DNA of 52,445 nucleotides from an uncultured Thiohalocapsa sp. (GCF_913063425.1 NZ_CAJXYK010000044.1:1-52445); one strand, 5' to 3'; numbered from the stretch's first letter, positions 14,898 through 24,093 are shown. The notes: generated by a model not told the origin, from the sequence alone. Numbers and translations: made by a program.

Positions 14898-17336
14898 ATG
14901 TCGCCAGCGGCGGCATCAGGAAGCGTGCCAAAGGCTTGGGCAGGGGCCGGCGACGCCGCGGCGCCGCGGTTTCGCCGGCGGCCCTGGAGCGCCCGCCGCG
15001 TCAGCTCACCCGCTCTCGAGACCAATCTCACCGACGACGCCAGCGTCGAGGCCGCCCTGGAGCAGGTCGCCCGCGAGCATGGGCGGGAGATCGCCGTGGT
15101 CTTCCATCTGGCGGCCTACTACGACCTCTCCGGCGACGACCATCCGCTGTATCAGGCCCTCAACGTCGACGGCACCCGGCGGCTGTTACGCGCACTCAGG
15201 GCCGATTTCGCGGTGGAGCTGTTCGTCTATGCGAGCACCATGCTCGTGCATGCGCCCACGGTGCCGGGGGTACCGCTGACTGAAAACGCACCGCTTAAGG
15301 CCAAGTGGGCCTATCCCCAATCCAAGCTCGCCGCCGAGCAGGCGGTGCGCGAGGAGCACGGCGACCTGCCCACGGTGCTGCTGCGCATCGCCGGGCTCTA
15401 CACCGACGACTGCGGCTCGCCCTTCATCGCCCACCAGATCCAGCGTCTGTACGAGCGCCGCGTCACCGCGAGCCTGTACGCCGGCAATCCGAGCCGGGGA
15501 CAGAGCTTCATTCACATCGACGATCTGCTGTCGCTCTGCGCCCGACTCGTCGAGCACCGCGGGGACGTCACGGATGTGACACCGCTGCTCGCCGGCGAGC
15601 CCGAGGTGATGAGCTATCAGGCAATCCAGAACCGCCTTGCAGAGCTCCTGCACGGCGCCGAGGGCTGGCGCACCCACAGCGTGCCGCAGCCCGTCGCCGC
15701 CGCCGGCGCCTGGCTCCAGGCGCGCGCGGAGCCGCTGGTGCCGGATGCCCTGGACCGCGGCGAGGAGCCCTTCATCAAGCCCTACATGACCGCCCTCGCC
15801 GAGGACCACTACGAGATCGACGTCGCCCGTGCCCGCGCCCTGTTGAGCTGGAGCCCGCAGCACCGGCTGCGGGAGGCCCTGCCGCGGATGGTCGAGGCGC
15901 TGAAGGCGGACCCCGCCGGCTGGTACGGGCGCCACCAGCTGACCCCACCGCCCTGGCTCGTCACGGCCGCGGAGGCCGACTACGACCCGGATGCGATCCG
16001 TGCCACCTTCGAGCGCACGCGCCGCGACGAGCACGACGCCACCCGCTGGGCTCATTTCGTCAACATCGGTCTCGGCGCCTGGCTGCTGGCGAGTCCGCCG
16101 ACGCTCGGCTACACCAGCCAGGCCATGACCGTGAGCGACCTCGCGGCCGGCGCCGCCGTCATGCTTCTCGCGACGCTGTCGCTGTCCTGGCGGTTCGGCT
16201 GGGCGCGGCTCGCCACCGCCGCGGTGGGGCTTTGGCTCATGCTCGCCCCGCTGGTGTTCTGGGCGCCGGAGCCAGCGGCCTATCTGAACGGCACCCTGGT
16301 GGGCGCACTGGTGTTCTGCTTCGCCATCATCGTCGCCCCCACACCGGGCATCGCGCCCATGGCCAAGCTCACGGGGCCGAACGTCCCGCCCGGCTGGGAC
16401 TACAGCCCCTCGGACTGGACCCAGCGCCTGCCCATCATCGCGCTGGCCTGCGTCGGGCTCTTCATCTCGCGCTATCTGGCCGCGTTTCAGCTCGGCCACA
16501 CCCAGGCCGCCTGGGACCCCTTCTTCGGCGACGGCACCGAGCGCGTCATCACCTCCAGCATCTCTGAGGCCTGGCCGGTGCCGGATGCCGGTGCCGGGGC
16601 TTTGACCTACCTGCTGGAGATCGTCACCGGCCTGCTCGGCGGCCGTGCGCGCTGGCGCACCATGCCCTGGGTGGTGGTCCTGTTCGGCATCCTCATCGTG
16701 CCGCTCGGGGCGGTGAGCATCTTCTTCATCATCATCCAGCCCATCCTCATCGGCACCTGGTGCACGCTCTGCCTGGCGGCGGCGCTCGCGATGCTGCTCC
16801 AGATTCCGTATTCCTACGATGAGCTGGTGGCCACCTTTCAGTTTCTGCTGCACCGCAAGCGCCGGGGCAAATCGGTGCTGCGGGTTTTCCTGTTCGGCGA
16901 CACGGCGGACGGCGAGGACGCAGCCGCCGGCGCACGCAGCGAGCTGGACCGCCCCGCGGGCGCCGTGCTGCGCGAGGTCTTCGGCGGCGGCGTGCGCCTG
17001 CCCTGGACGCTGGCGCTGTCTGCGCTCATCGGCGTCGGTCTCATGGGCACCCGGCTCCTGTTCGACACCACCGGCGCCCAGGCGCACAGCGACCACCTGC
17101 TGGGCGCGCTCGTGGTGAGCGTCTCCATCGCCGCCCTCGGTGAGGTGGGCCGACCACTGCGTTGGGCCAACCTGATGCTCGGCGCCGGCCTCATGGGCGC
17201 CCCCTTCCTGTTCGACGGCGGCTCGCCGCTCGCGGACGCCGCCGGCATCGCGGCGGGCGCACTGCTGATGGTGCTGGCGGTGCCGCGGGGGAAGATCGCC
17301 CACCGCTATGGGGGCTGGAGCCGCTACATCGTTTGA
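14898..17336 (+). CDS. NAD-dependent epimerase / SPW-like / vitamin K epoxide reductase fusion, N-terminally truncated
   Basis: From about 15015 the frame encodes an extended-SDR epimerase: VFHLAAYYDLSG, a YxxxK pair in AYPQSK (Tyr138, Lys142 if counted from 14898) and FIHIDDLLSL. The first beta-alpha-beta unit with the GxxGxxG NAD loop is missing; the 40 codons from ATG 14898 show no homology. After the epimerase come paired membrane helices resembling SPW repeats (about 390-480), a VKOR-like membrane domain with the redox pair Cys622-TL-Cys625, and a second SPW-like pair (about 710-800). Without the NAD loop the epimerase is probably inactive; the membrane part could still be made. The VKOR loop cysteines are not evident. 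Confidence 0.7.
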   Translation: MSPAAASGSVPKAWAGAGDAAAPRFRRRPWSARRVSSPALETNLTDDASVEAALEQVAREHGREIAVVFHLAAYYDLSGDDHPLYQALNVDGTRRLLRALRADFAVELFVYASTMLVHAPTVPGVPLTENAPLKAKWAYPQSKLAAEQAVREEHGDLPTVLLRIAGLYTDDCGSPFIAHQIQRLYERRVTASLYAGNPSRGQSFIHIDDLLSLCARLVEHRGDVTDVTPLLAGEPEVMSYQAIQNRLAELLHGAEGWRTHSVPQPVAAAGAWLQARAEPLVPDALDRGEEPFIKPYMTALAEDHYEIDVARARALLSWSPQHRLREALPRMVEALKADPAGWYGRHQLTPPPWLVTAAEADYDPDAIRATFERTRRDEHDATRWAHFVNIGLGAWLLASPPTLGYTSQAMTVSDLAAGAAVMLLATLSLSWRFGWARLATAAVGLWLMLAPLVFWAPEPAAYLNGTLVGALVFCFAIIVAPTPGIAPMAKLTGPNVPPGWDYSPSDWTQRLPIIALACVGLFISRYLAAFQLGHTQAAWDPFFGDGTERVITSSISEAWPVPDAGAGALTYLLEIVTGLLGGRARWRTMPWVVVLFGILIVPLGAVSIFFIIIQPILIGTWCTLCLAAALAMLLQIPYSYDELVATFQFLLHRKRRGKSVLRVFLFGDTADGEDAAAGARSELDRPAGAVLREVFGGGVRLPWTLALSALIGVGLMGTRLLFDTTGAQAHSDHLLGALVVSVSIAALGEVGRPLRWANLMLGAGLMGAPFLFDGGSPLADAAGIAAGALLMVLAVPRGKIAHRYGGWSRYIV

Positions 17337-17553
17337 GCCGGCGCGGCCGCCACTGCCCTGCACAGTCCCCGGGCCCCGCCGCCGGCTGCCGGTCACACCA
17401 AGGCACACCGCGGCATTTGCACCACCCACCCGGGCAATTCCACCAACGGGCACGCGATGGCCGGCGCGCTCCGCGCCGCCGACGCGACCTGCGCCCGGCG
17501 CGCTGTCGGCACGGAGCCTGCTTCGGCTCCAGTGAAACCTCTGGAGCCGAGCC

Positions 17554-17973
17554 ATGCCGCACATCCACAGTCAGACCCGAAGCGCGCCCCGGTCCGCAGG
17601 CGTGGTGCACACCGAGACGGTGGTGCCCGCCAACTGGCCCGAGGCCTGCGCCGACTTCGCCCGCACCTACCATGGCCAGGCCGTGCGGGTGCTGACCCTG
17701 CCCACCGCCGCCGCCGCACGCGGCGACACCGCCGACGCCGCAGTCCTTGGCGCCGACCTGCCGCTGGACGACGTGGCGGCCGTCGCCGCCGTGCCACTGC
17801 CGAACATCGACATCCGCGTCTACGGCGACGGCGAGCCCTTCACCGTGCAGCGGGTGGAGCGGCCCAGGTCCGTGGCCCTGGAGAAGAGCGTGGACGGGCG
17901 ATTGCGCTTGCTGCGCATCGACGACACCGACGGCGTCACCACCCTGGTGAGACCCACCGAGCGTCGGACCTAG
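17554..17973 (+). CDS. DUF5335-like small cytoplasmic protein
   Basis: A 139-residue protein without signal peptide or membrane segment. The pattern of a Trp near the start (VPANWPEACADFARTYHG), a middle LPLDDV and a C-terminal beta stretch ending DGVTTLVRP resembles DUF5335 proteins as I remember them; function of that family is unknown. GGAG lies about eight bases before the ATG at 17554. The gene lies 43 bp upstream of the tetraheme cytochrome gene on the same strand, so it may be cotranscribed. The assignment needs a profile search. Confidence 0.5.
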   Translation: MPHIHSQTRSAPRSAGVVHTETVVPANWPEACADFARTYHGQAVRVLTLPTAAAARGDTADAAVLGADLPLDDVAAVAAVPLPNIDIRVYGDGEPFTVQRVERPRSVALEKSVDGRLRLLRIDDTDGVTTLVRPTERRT

Positions 17974-18015
17974 GACAACGCCGAGGGATTCGGCATTTCC
18001 GGTGCGGAGCGGGTC

Positions 18016-18561
18016 TTGAAGAAAACACTGATCGGGGTGTTGGCCGCCGTGATCCTCGTGCCCGTCGTGGTGACCGCCTCCTGGATGCTCATGGAGGCGG
18101 CGCTGGCGGCGACCTCCGGGCCCGGCTTCTGCACCACCTGCCATACCATGAAGCCCTTCGCGCGCACCTTCCGGGCCGATATCCACGGCGGCAACAATCC
18201 CCGGGGCCTCGCGGCCGAGTGCACGGATTGCCACCTGCGCCACGACAGCCCCGCGGCCCACCTCTGGACCAAGGCCCGCTTCGGCCTGCACGACATTTGC
18301 GCGCAGCTCACCTACGACCTGGACGCCATCGACTGGCAGGCTGGCCTCGCCGAGCGCGAGTCCTACGTCTTCGACTCCGGCTGCCTGATGTGCCACCGCG
18401 ACCTCGAAGACGCCCGCGGGAACAACCCCGCCTTCGTCGCCCACCGCCCGTACTTCCTCGGCGAGATCGACCGGACCTGCGTCAGCTGCCATCCGCACGT
18501 GGGCCACCAAGGGCTCCCCGCGGCACTGCCGCCCTCCCCTGCAACAGGAGCCGACCGATGA
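18016..18561 (+). CDS. NapC/NirT-like tetraheme cytochrome c (quinol dehydrogenase)
   Basis: A 181-residue protein with an N-terminal membrane anchor (about residues 5-30) and four CxxCH haem sites (residues 39-43, 69-73, 123-127, 155-159). NapC/NirT proteins oxidise membrane quinol and pass electrons to a periplasmic reductase; the overlapping octaheme gene is the obvious partner. The only start in place is TTG at 18016, with GGAG six bases upstream; the next in-frame Met lies inside the anchor. Stop and next start overlap as ATGA, indicating translational coupling. The pairing matches the HaoC-HaoA arrangement of epsilonproteobacteria. Confidence 0.85.
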   Translation: MKKTLIGVLAAVILVPVVVTASWMLMEAALAATSGPGFCTTCHTMKPFARTFRADIHGGNNPRGLAAECTDCHLRHDSPAAHLWTKARFGLHDICAQLTYDLDAIDWQAGLAERESYVFDSGCLMCHRDLEDARGNNPAFVAHRPYFLGEIDRTCVSCHPHVGHQGLPAALPPSPATGADR

Positions 18562-19961
18562 ACAAAGATCCCCTCCTCGCCCGCGGCCTGGTCCTGCTCA
18601 CGCTGCTGGTGGCCGTCATGCTCGCCGCGGGCATGGACCAAGCCTCCGGGCAAGCCCAGCCGCCGGCCGATCAGCAAGAGGCCGATCAGTCGCTCGGCGA
18701 CCTGAGCCAGGTGCAGTCCATCGTCATCGACCGCGGACTCACGCCCCTCGGCAAGCGCTGCGTCGAATGCCACAAACAGCACAACCCCGGCATCATCAGC
18801 GCCTGGAAGCGCAGCCGCCACGGGCATGTGGGCGTCACCTGCATCGACTGCCACCAGGTGCCGGCCGACGCGCCCAATGCCACCCAGCACGAGTCGCTGG
18901 TCGGCACCGACACCCACATCTCAGTGCTGGTGTCGCCGGCCACCTGCGGGCGCTGCCACCCGCGCGCGCAGGAGCAGTTCAACCGCAGCGGCCACTTCCG
19001 CGGCTACCGCCAGCAGATTCCGAAGGACGACCTCCACGCCCTGGTGCACATGCACGAGGGTCGCGGCCATCCGGAGCTGAGCGCCGCGCCGGACATGACC
19101 GGCTGCATGCAGTGCCACGGCACCGAGATCAAGCTCGACGACGACGGCCGCCCCACCGCCCGCACCTGGCCCAACTCCGGCATCGGCAGCATCTACCCGG
19201 ACGGCAGCACCGGCAACTGCACCACCTGCCACACCCGCCACCGCTTCTCCATCGAGGAGGCCCGCCACCCCGCCGCCTGCGCGTCCTGTCACCTGGGTCC
19301 GGATCATCCGGACATCGAGGTGTACGAGAACAGCAAGCACGGCCAGATCTACGCCGCCGAAGGCGACGACTGGCGCTGGGACTCGGCGCCCGACGCCTGG
19401 GAGCCGGGCGACTACCGCGCCCCCACCTGCGCCACCTGTCACATGAGCGGCGTCGGCGAGCTCAGCGTCACGCACAATGTGAGCGAGCGGCTGTACTGGA
19501 ACCTCTGGGCCAAGCGCTCCGACGTGCGCGGCTCCGAGGACGTCATGAGTCCGCTCCTCGGCGACGGCCCCGCAGGCCGCAGGAAGATGAAGCAGGTGTG
19601 CAGCGCCTGCCACGGCGAGCTGCATACGGAGAATTTCTTCTATCAGGCGGATGCCGCCGTAAAGCTCTACAACGAGGCGTACTGGGAGCCCGCCAAGCAG
19701 ATGCACGATGAGCTCGCCGCTGCCGGTCTGCTGAAGGAGAACCCCTGGAAGGATGCCTTCCAGGTCACCTTCTACCACCTCTGGCACCACGAGGGGCGCC
19801 GCGCCCGCCACGGCGCCATGATGGCGGGTCCGGACTGGGCGCACTGGCACGGCTTCTTCCAGCTCCAGCAGAGCTTCTATACGCTGGAGCAGATTCATGC
19901 CGCACGCATGGAGCGCGGAGAGATCGAATCCGGGGCGCCGCAAGGGGCCGGCGGACATTAG
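18558..19961 (+). CDS. Octaheme c-type cytochrome, hydroxylamine oxidoreductase (HAO) family
   Basis: A 467-residue periplasmic protein with a signal peptide (about 1-30) and eight CxxCH sites at residues 68, 95, 130, 183, 221, 241, 291 and 348. All eight are CxxCH, unlike octaheme nitrite reductases, which have a CxxCK site. Spacing and the segment RRKMKQVCSACHGELHT followed by a long helical C-terminus match the HAO family. NapC-coupled HAOs are thought to run reductively (nitrite or hydroxylamine to ammonium) and to lack the crosslinking tyrosine of ammonia oxidisers; I could not place that residue reliably (candidates near WAHWHGFF...FY, 428-441). Start overlaps the tetraheme stop by four bases. 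Confidence 0.85.
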   Translation: MNKDPLLARGLVLLTLLVAVMLAAGMDQASGQAQPPADQQEADQSLGDLSQVQSIVIDRGLTPLGKRCVECHKQHNPGIISAWKRSRHGHVGVTCIDCHQVPADAPNATQHESLVGTDTHISVLVSPATCGRCHPRAQEQFNRSGHFRGYRQQIPKDDLHALVHMHEGRGHPELSAAPDMTGCMQCHGTEIKLDDDGRPTARTWPNSGIGSIYPDGSTGNCTTCHTRHRFSIEEARHPAACASCHLGPDHPDIEVYENSKHGQIYAAEGDDWRWDSAPDAWEPGDYRAPTCATCHMSGVGELSVTHNVSERLYWNLWAKRSDVRGSEDVMSPLLGDGPAGRRKMKQVCSACHGELHTENFFYQADAAVKLYNEAYWEPAKQMHDELAAAGLLKENPWKDAFQVTFYHLWHHEGRRARHGAMMAGPDWAHWHGFFQLQQSFYTLEQIHAARMERGEIESGAPQGAGGH

Positions 19962-19997
19962 CCCGGTAACGCGGCAACGCCCCCGGGGCCAAGCGGC

Positions 19998-20138
19998 TCA
20001 GTCCTCTGAGGCGCGGTCTATGAGCGTCTTGAGCGCCGAGACACCGCCGGCAGAGCACCCGACCACGATGACGTCCACCGCCGGTAACGGTGATGACAGC
20101 GTCAGCTCATCCCGCCCCCGGGCATTCTCCGCATCCAT
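19998..20138 (-). pseudogene. N-terminal stub of a CheB-type methylesterase
   Basis: A 46-codon frame on the minus strand reads VDVIVVGCSAGGVSALKTLI near its end and then stops. The G-S-A-G-G nucleophile loop is the start of the CheB catalytic domain; the intact version in the fusion gene at 24224 reads IVGIGASAGGLDPL. All other parts of CheB, including the catalytic His and Asp, are missing. It is probably the 5' remnant of a deleted cheB or cheB/cheR fusion gene. Confidence 0.7.
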
Positions 20139-20220
20139 AGGCTTCGCTGTCACAGGTCCAGGTTTGCTGATTGGAGACCGATTGATTGGCCATCCCGACC
20201 AAAAATTGCCCGGCGTTTCC

Positions 20221-20676
20221 CTAATCCCCGACGGCCCGGCGCTCGATGAGCCCGAGCAGCACCACGATCACCAGCGCCAGCCCGGTGACCATCCCGGCCA
20301 GAATCAGGTTGCCGAAGCCGCAGGCCACGCCGATGGAGCCTGCCGCCCAGATGCCGGCGCCCGTGGTGATGCCCTCGATGCTGCCGCTGCCGCGAATGAT
20401 GCTGCCGGCGCCGAGGAAGCCGATGCCGCCGATGACGCCCTCGATGACGCGGGTCGGATCGATGCGCGCCGAGGGGTCGCCGGCGGCGGTCGCATACATG
20501 ACCTCCAGCCCCGCCAGCATGAAGCTGGCCGAGCCCAGCGCCACCAGCATGTGTGTGCGCAGCCCCGCGGCCTTGCCGCGCACCTCGCGCTCCAGGCCCA
20601 GGATCAGGCCGAGGAGCACGGCTGCGCCAAGGCGAATGGCCATTTGCGCGACGGGTATTTCGGTTTCGATGTCCAT
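20221..20676 (-). CDS. mgtC: MgtC/SapB family membrane protein
   Basis: A 151-residue inner-membrane protein with four to five helices and the family hallmarks LGLILGLEREVRGKAAGLRT (about 22-41) and GGIGFLGAGSIIRG (about 83-96). MgtC proteins modulate the F1Fo ATP synthase or magnesium and acid stress responses; the C-terminal soluble domain of the longer virulence-type members is absent here, as in SapB-like forms. The ATG at 20676 begins a normal N-terminus. A 30-codon frame with its own ribosome-site-like sequence lies 29 bp upstream on the same strand. Confidence 0.88.
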   Translation of the reverse strand: MDIETEIPVAQMAIRLGAAVLLGLILGLEREVRGKAAGLRTHMLVALGSASFMLAGLEVMYATAAGDPSARIDPTRVIEGVIGGIGFLGAGSIIRGSGSIEGITTGAGIWAAGSIGVACGFGNLILAGMVTGLALVIVVLLGLIERRAVGD

Positions 20677-20705
20677 GTCCGCGCCACTGCGCTCCGGCGC
20701 TCACA

Positions 20706-20798
20706 TCAGACGGAGAACCTGGCCACGAATTCCCGCCGCGTCTTCGGCCCGAAGGTCTGGAAGCTCGGATTGGGCCGCCCGGCATAGTTGTCATTCAT
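20706..20798 (-). CDS. Possible leader ORF or gene remnant upstream of mgtC
   Basis: A 30-codon frame beginning MNDNYAGRPNPSFQTFGPKT and ending in a stop 29 bp before the mgtC start, same strand. A GAGG lies about 12 bases upstream of its ATG. The peptide resembles no protein that I know. Salmonella mgtC has short translated leader ORFs that sense conditions, so a leader role is conceivable, but it may equally be the first codons of a deleted gene, as elsewhere in this window. Confidence 0.3.
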   Translation of the reverse strand: MNDNYAGRPNPSFQTFGPKTRREFVARFSV

Positions 20799-21366
20799 CG
20801 TCAAGCTGTCCCTCTGGTGGTTGATCTGCCGGCGCCTGAAACGGCGGGCTGAGGTCTGCGACGGCCGGGGCATTTCACCCATGGCTCGGTGCAATTGCAC
20901 CGGGGTTGCCGCTGCGTCGGCAGCGCCGGGGCTGCCGCCCGGGACCCGACTGCGCCTGATCCCGCCACCCGCAGGCCGTCGAGCCGCCGCAACCCGCGCG
21001 GCGCCGGCTCCGGCTCCCCTGTAGCCAGCGCCGTGCCAACCATTGGCACGCTGGGTGAAAGGCGTAAGGCAGGTCCCTGAGACGCGGGGCCTCGGGATGC
21101 GATCTATCCACCGCCCCAGCGCAGGCAGCGCGCCGGCGCCGGCGGTTCTCTCGCGCATGCGACACAGTCGAGTCGGTGTGCTGAGCGCATGCGCCCCGCG
21201 GCGCAACCCGACTCGCCCATGCCATCCGTCGAGCCGGCGGCACGGCTGATACCCGCGGCGCCGTGGCTGAGCTCATCTGCGGCGATACTCCGATACAGCG
21301 CCGCAGCGGGGCTTCAGGAGACGGATCAAGCTGGTTGCAGACGGCGGCCTCGGAGTCCAACCTCAC
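20799..21366. other. Intergenic region between divergent mgtC and the hybrid kinase
   Basis: No supported gene. Open frames here have high-GC composition and no recognisable domain. It includes a GGCGGGCTGAGGTCTGC word (near 20850) resembling one after the kinase gene at 24107. Promoters for both divergent units must lie here, but I could not define boxes. Confidence 0.45.
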
Positions 21367-24093
21367 ATGGCAGACAGCACACCCGCAGACTCGGCCGCGC
21401 ACAACGACGCCCTGGCCTATGTCCGCAGCATCGTCGACACCGTGCGCGAGCCGTTGGTGGTGCTCGACGGGCGCCTGCGGGTGCAGAGCGCCAACCGCGC
21501 CTTCTATCGCACTTTCCGGGTATCGCCCCAGGACACCGAGGACCGGCTGCTCTACGAGCTCGGCAACGGCCAATGGGACATTGCCGGCCTGCGCGCGCTG
21601 CTCGAAGACATTCTGCCCCGGAAGACGTCCTTCGACGACTTCGAGGTGGCGCACGACTTTCCCGGGCTCGGGCCGAAGATCATGCTGCTGAACGCCCGCC
21701 GGCTCAGGTACCAGGGCGCCGAGCGGATCCTGCTGGCCATGGAGGACGTGAGCGACCAACGGCGGGCCGAAGCCGAGCGCCAGGCCATCGAGACGCGCTT
21801 CACCTCGCTGGTGAAGAACATCAAGGACCACTCCATCTTCACCCTGGACCCGGCGGGGCGTATCACCAGCTGGAACGTCGCCGCAGAGCAGGTCTTGGGC
21901 TTCTCGGAGGCGGAGGCCCTCGGCCGCCACTTCTCCTTCATCTTCACGCCGGAAGACCAGGCGCAGGGGGTGCCGGAGGCCGAGCTGCGGGCCGCGCGGG
22001 AGCATGGCCGGGCCGAAGACGAGCGTTGGCACCTGCGCAAGGGCGGCGACCCTTTCTGGGCGCTCGGCATCGTCAGCGCCCTGCGCGACGCCGACGGCCG
22101 GCTGACGGGCTTCTCCAAGATCCTGCGGGACATGACTGCCTGGAAGGCATCCGAGCGCGCCCTGCGCGAGAGCCACCGTCGCCAGCAGGCCGTGCTGGAG
22201 TCGATTCCCACCGCACTGGTGCTGATCGATGCCAAGCGCCTTCGGCTCTCCTACATGAATCCGCGGGCGGCCGAGCTCTATGGGCGAGACTACGGCGACC
22301 TCCATCTCGACGCCCACATTGCGGCAACGGCGCCTGTGCGGCTGGACGGCACACCCATCCCGCCCGAGGCGCTGCCGGTGATGCGCTCCCTGCACCATCA
22401 GGAGGTCGTGCTCGGCGAGGAGATGCTCATCCGCCGCGGCGATGGCAGTGTCCTGCCCGTCTCGGTGAGCTGCGCGCCGCTCTACGACGAGCAGGGGCAG
22501 GTGGACGCCCTGGTCGCCGTCTTCCACGACATCTCCCCCCGCCTGCTGGCCGAGACGGCGACCGCGGCGGCCGAGGAGGTCTCCCGTCAGCGCCTCGCGG
22601 AGTTGGAGGATCTGTATCACAACACGCCGGTGGGCCTGTGCCTGCTCGACCGGGACCTGCGCTATCTGCGCATCAACCACCGGCTGGCCGAGATCAACGG
22701 CATCCCCGCGGCCGAGCACATCGGCAAGACCATCCGTGACCTCATGCCGGCCCTCGCCGACACGCTGGAGGCACCCCTGCGCGACGTCATCGCCACCGGC
22801 CGGCCCCGGCTCGATGTCGAGGTCATGGCAGAAACACCCTACCGCCCCGGCGTGCAGCGCAGCTTCTCAGAGCACTGGCTGCCGGTGACCGATGCCCGCG
22901 GCCGCGTCACCGGCGTCAGCATCGTCGTGGAGGAGACCACCGCGCGGAAACAGGCCGAGGCGGCTTTGCAGGACGCCAATCGTCGCAAGGACGCCTTCCT
23001 CGCCACCCTCGCCCACGAGCTGCGCAACCCGCTTGCGCCCATCCGCACCGGCCTGGACCTGATGCAGGCGCTGCGCGGCGATGCCGCCGCCTGCGAGCGG
23101 CCGCTGCAGATCATGGACCGCCAGCTCCGCCATCTGGTGCGCCTGGTCGACGACCTGCTGGATGTCTCGCGCATCAGCCGCGGCAAGATTCAGCTGAAGC
23201 AGGAGCGTCTCGATCTGGCGGAGGTGGTCGATGCGGCGCTGGAGATCACCGAGTCCGGCCTGGACCGGGATGACTGCCGTATCTGCCTGAGCGTGCCCAC
23301 GGAGCCGCTGCCGGTGGCGGGCGACCGGGTGCGGCTGGTGCAGGTGATCGCAAACCTCTTGAACAACGCCGCCAAGTTCACGGACCCGAGCGGGCGCATC
23401 GCACTGCGCGTGGTGCCGCAGCGGGATCGGGTCGAGATCCGGATTGAAGACGACGGGCGCGGCATCGCCCGCGAGCAGCTCGAAGACATCTTCGACATGT
23501 TCGCCCAGGCCGAGCCCGGGCGCGGTGGCGGGCTCGGCATCGGCCTCACCCTGGTGCGCGCCCTGGTGGACATGCACGGCGGCAGCGTCCGCGCGGACAG
23601 CGCGGGCCTGGGCCGCGGCGCCACCTTCACCGTCTCGCTGCCGCTGTGCCGCAGCGGCCCTGCGCAGCCCCCGCAGGACGAGGCGACGACACAGGACCTG
23701 CTCCCGGCGCAATGCCGTGTGCTGGTGGTCGACGACAACAGGGACATCGTTGAAGCCCTGCGCATGCTCCTGACCGCGCTGAACGCCGAGGTGCGCGTCG
23801 CCTACGATGGCACCGAGGCCATCGGGGTCTGCGACGACTGGCAGCCGACGCATGTGCTGATGGACCTGGGCATGCCCGGCATGGACGGCTACGAGGCCGC
23901 CCGCCGGCTCTGTGCCAGGCACCCCAAGCGCGCCTTCCAGCTCATCGCCATGACCGGCTGGGGGCAGGACGAAGCCCGGCAGCAGGCGCGAGAGGCGGGC
24001 TTCGACGCGCACCTGGTCAAGCCGGCGGGTGTCGCGGCACTCAAGGCCGTCATTGCCGGCTCCTGCAGTACTGCGGACAATCCGATGCCATGA
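21367..24093 (+). CDS. Multi-PAS hybrid histidine kinase with C-terminal receiver
   Basis: A 908-residue signalling protein without membrane helices, so cytoplasmic sensing is likely. Domains in order: a PAS-like domain (about 15-125), PAS (about 140-255), PAS (about 270-385), PAS (about 405-515), dimerisation/phosphoacceptor helix with His550 in LAHELRNPLAPI, ATPase domain (N box LLNNAAKFTD, G boxes DDGRGIA and GLGIGL) and a receiver with phosphoacceptor Asp833 (LMDLGMPGMDG). The first domain shares LGNGQWDI, VAHDF and MLLN with a domain inside the next gene, so the two are related by duplication or exchange. The 130-bp gap to that gene contains a small hairpin (24137-24152). Confidence 0.9.
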   Translation: MADSTPADSAAHNDALAYVRSIVDTVREPLVVLDGRLRVQSANRAFYRTFRVSPQDTEDRLLYELGNGQWDIAGLRALLEDILPRKTSFDDFEVAHDFPGLGPKIMLLNARRLRYQGAERILLAMEDVSDQRRAEAERQAIETRFTSLVKNIKDHSIFTLDPAGRITSWNVAAEQVLGFSEAEALGRHFSFIFTPEDQAQGVPEAELRAAREHGRAEDERWHLRKGGDPFWALGIVSALRDADGRLTGFSKILRDMTAWKASERALRESHRRQQAVLESIPTALVLIDAKRLRLSYMNPRAAELYGRDYGDLHLDAHIAATAPVRLDGTPIPPEALPVMRSLHHQEVVLGEEMLIRRGDGSVLPVSVSCAPLYDEQGQVDALVAVFHDISPRLLAETATAAAEEVSRQRLAELEDLYHNTPVGLCLLDRDLRYLRINHRLAEINGIPAAEHIGKTIRDLMPALADTLEAPLRDVIATGRPRLDVEVMAETPYRPGVQRSFSEHWLPVTDARGRVTGVSIVVEETTARKQAEAALQDANRRKDAFLATLAHELRNPLAPIRTGLDLMQALRGDAAACERPLQIMDRQLRHLVRLVDDLLDVSRISRGKIQLKQERLDLAEVVDAALEITESGLDRDDCRICLSVPTEPLPVAGDRVRLVQVIANLLNNAAKFTDPSGRIALRVVPQRDRVEIRIEDDGRGIAREQLEDIFDMFAQAEPGRGGGLGIGLTLVRALVDMHGGSVRADSAGLGRGATFTVSLPLCRSGPAQPPQDEATTQDLLPAQCRVLVVDDNRDIVEALRMLLTALNAEVRVAYDGTEAIGVCDDWQPTHVLMDLGMPGMDGYEAARRLCARHPKRAFQLIAMTGWGQDEARQQAREAGFDAHLVKPAGVAALKAVIAGSCSTADNPMP

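Noticed and set aside
15186-17564. 792-codon minus-strand frame opposite the epimerase fusion
   Set aside because: Shadow of the plus-strand gene with its epimerase and VKOR motifs; no domain and biased composition.
21038-21053. Sigma-54 promoter (TGGCACG...)
   Set aside because: The -12 TTGC element is not at the required spacing.
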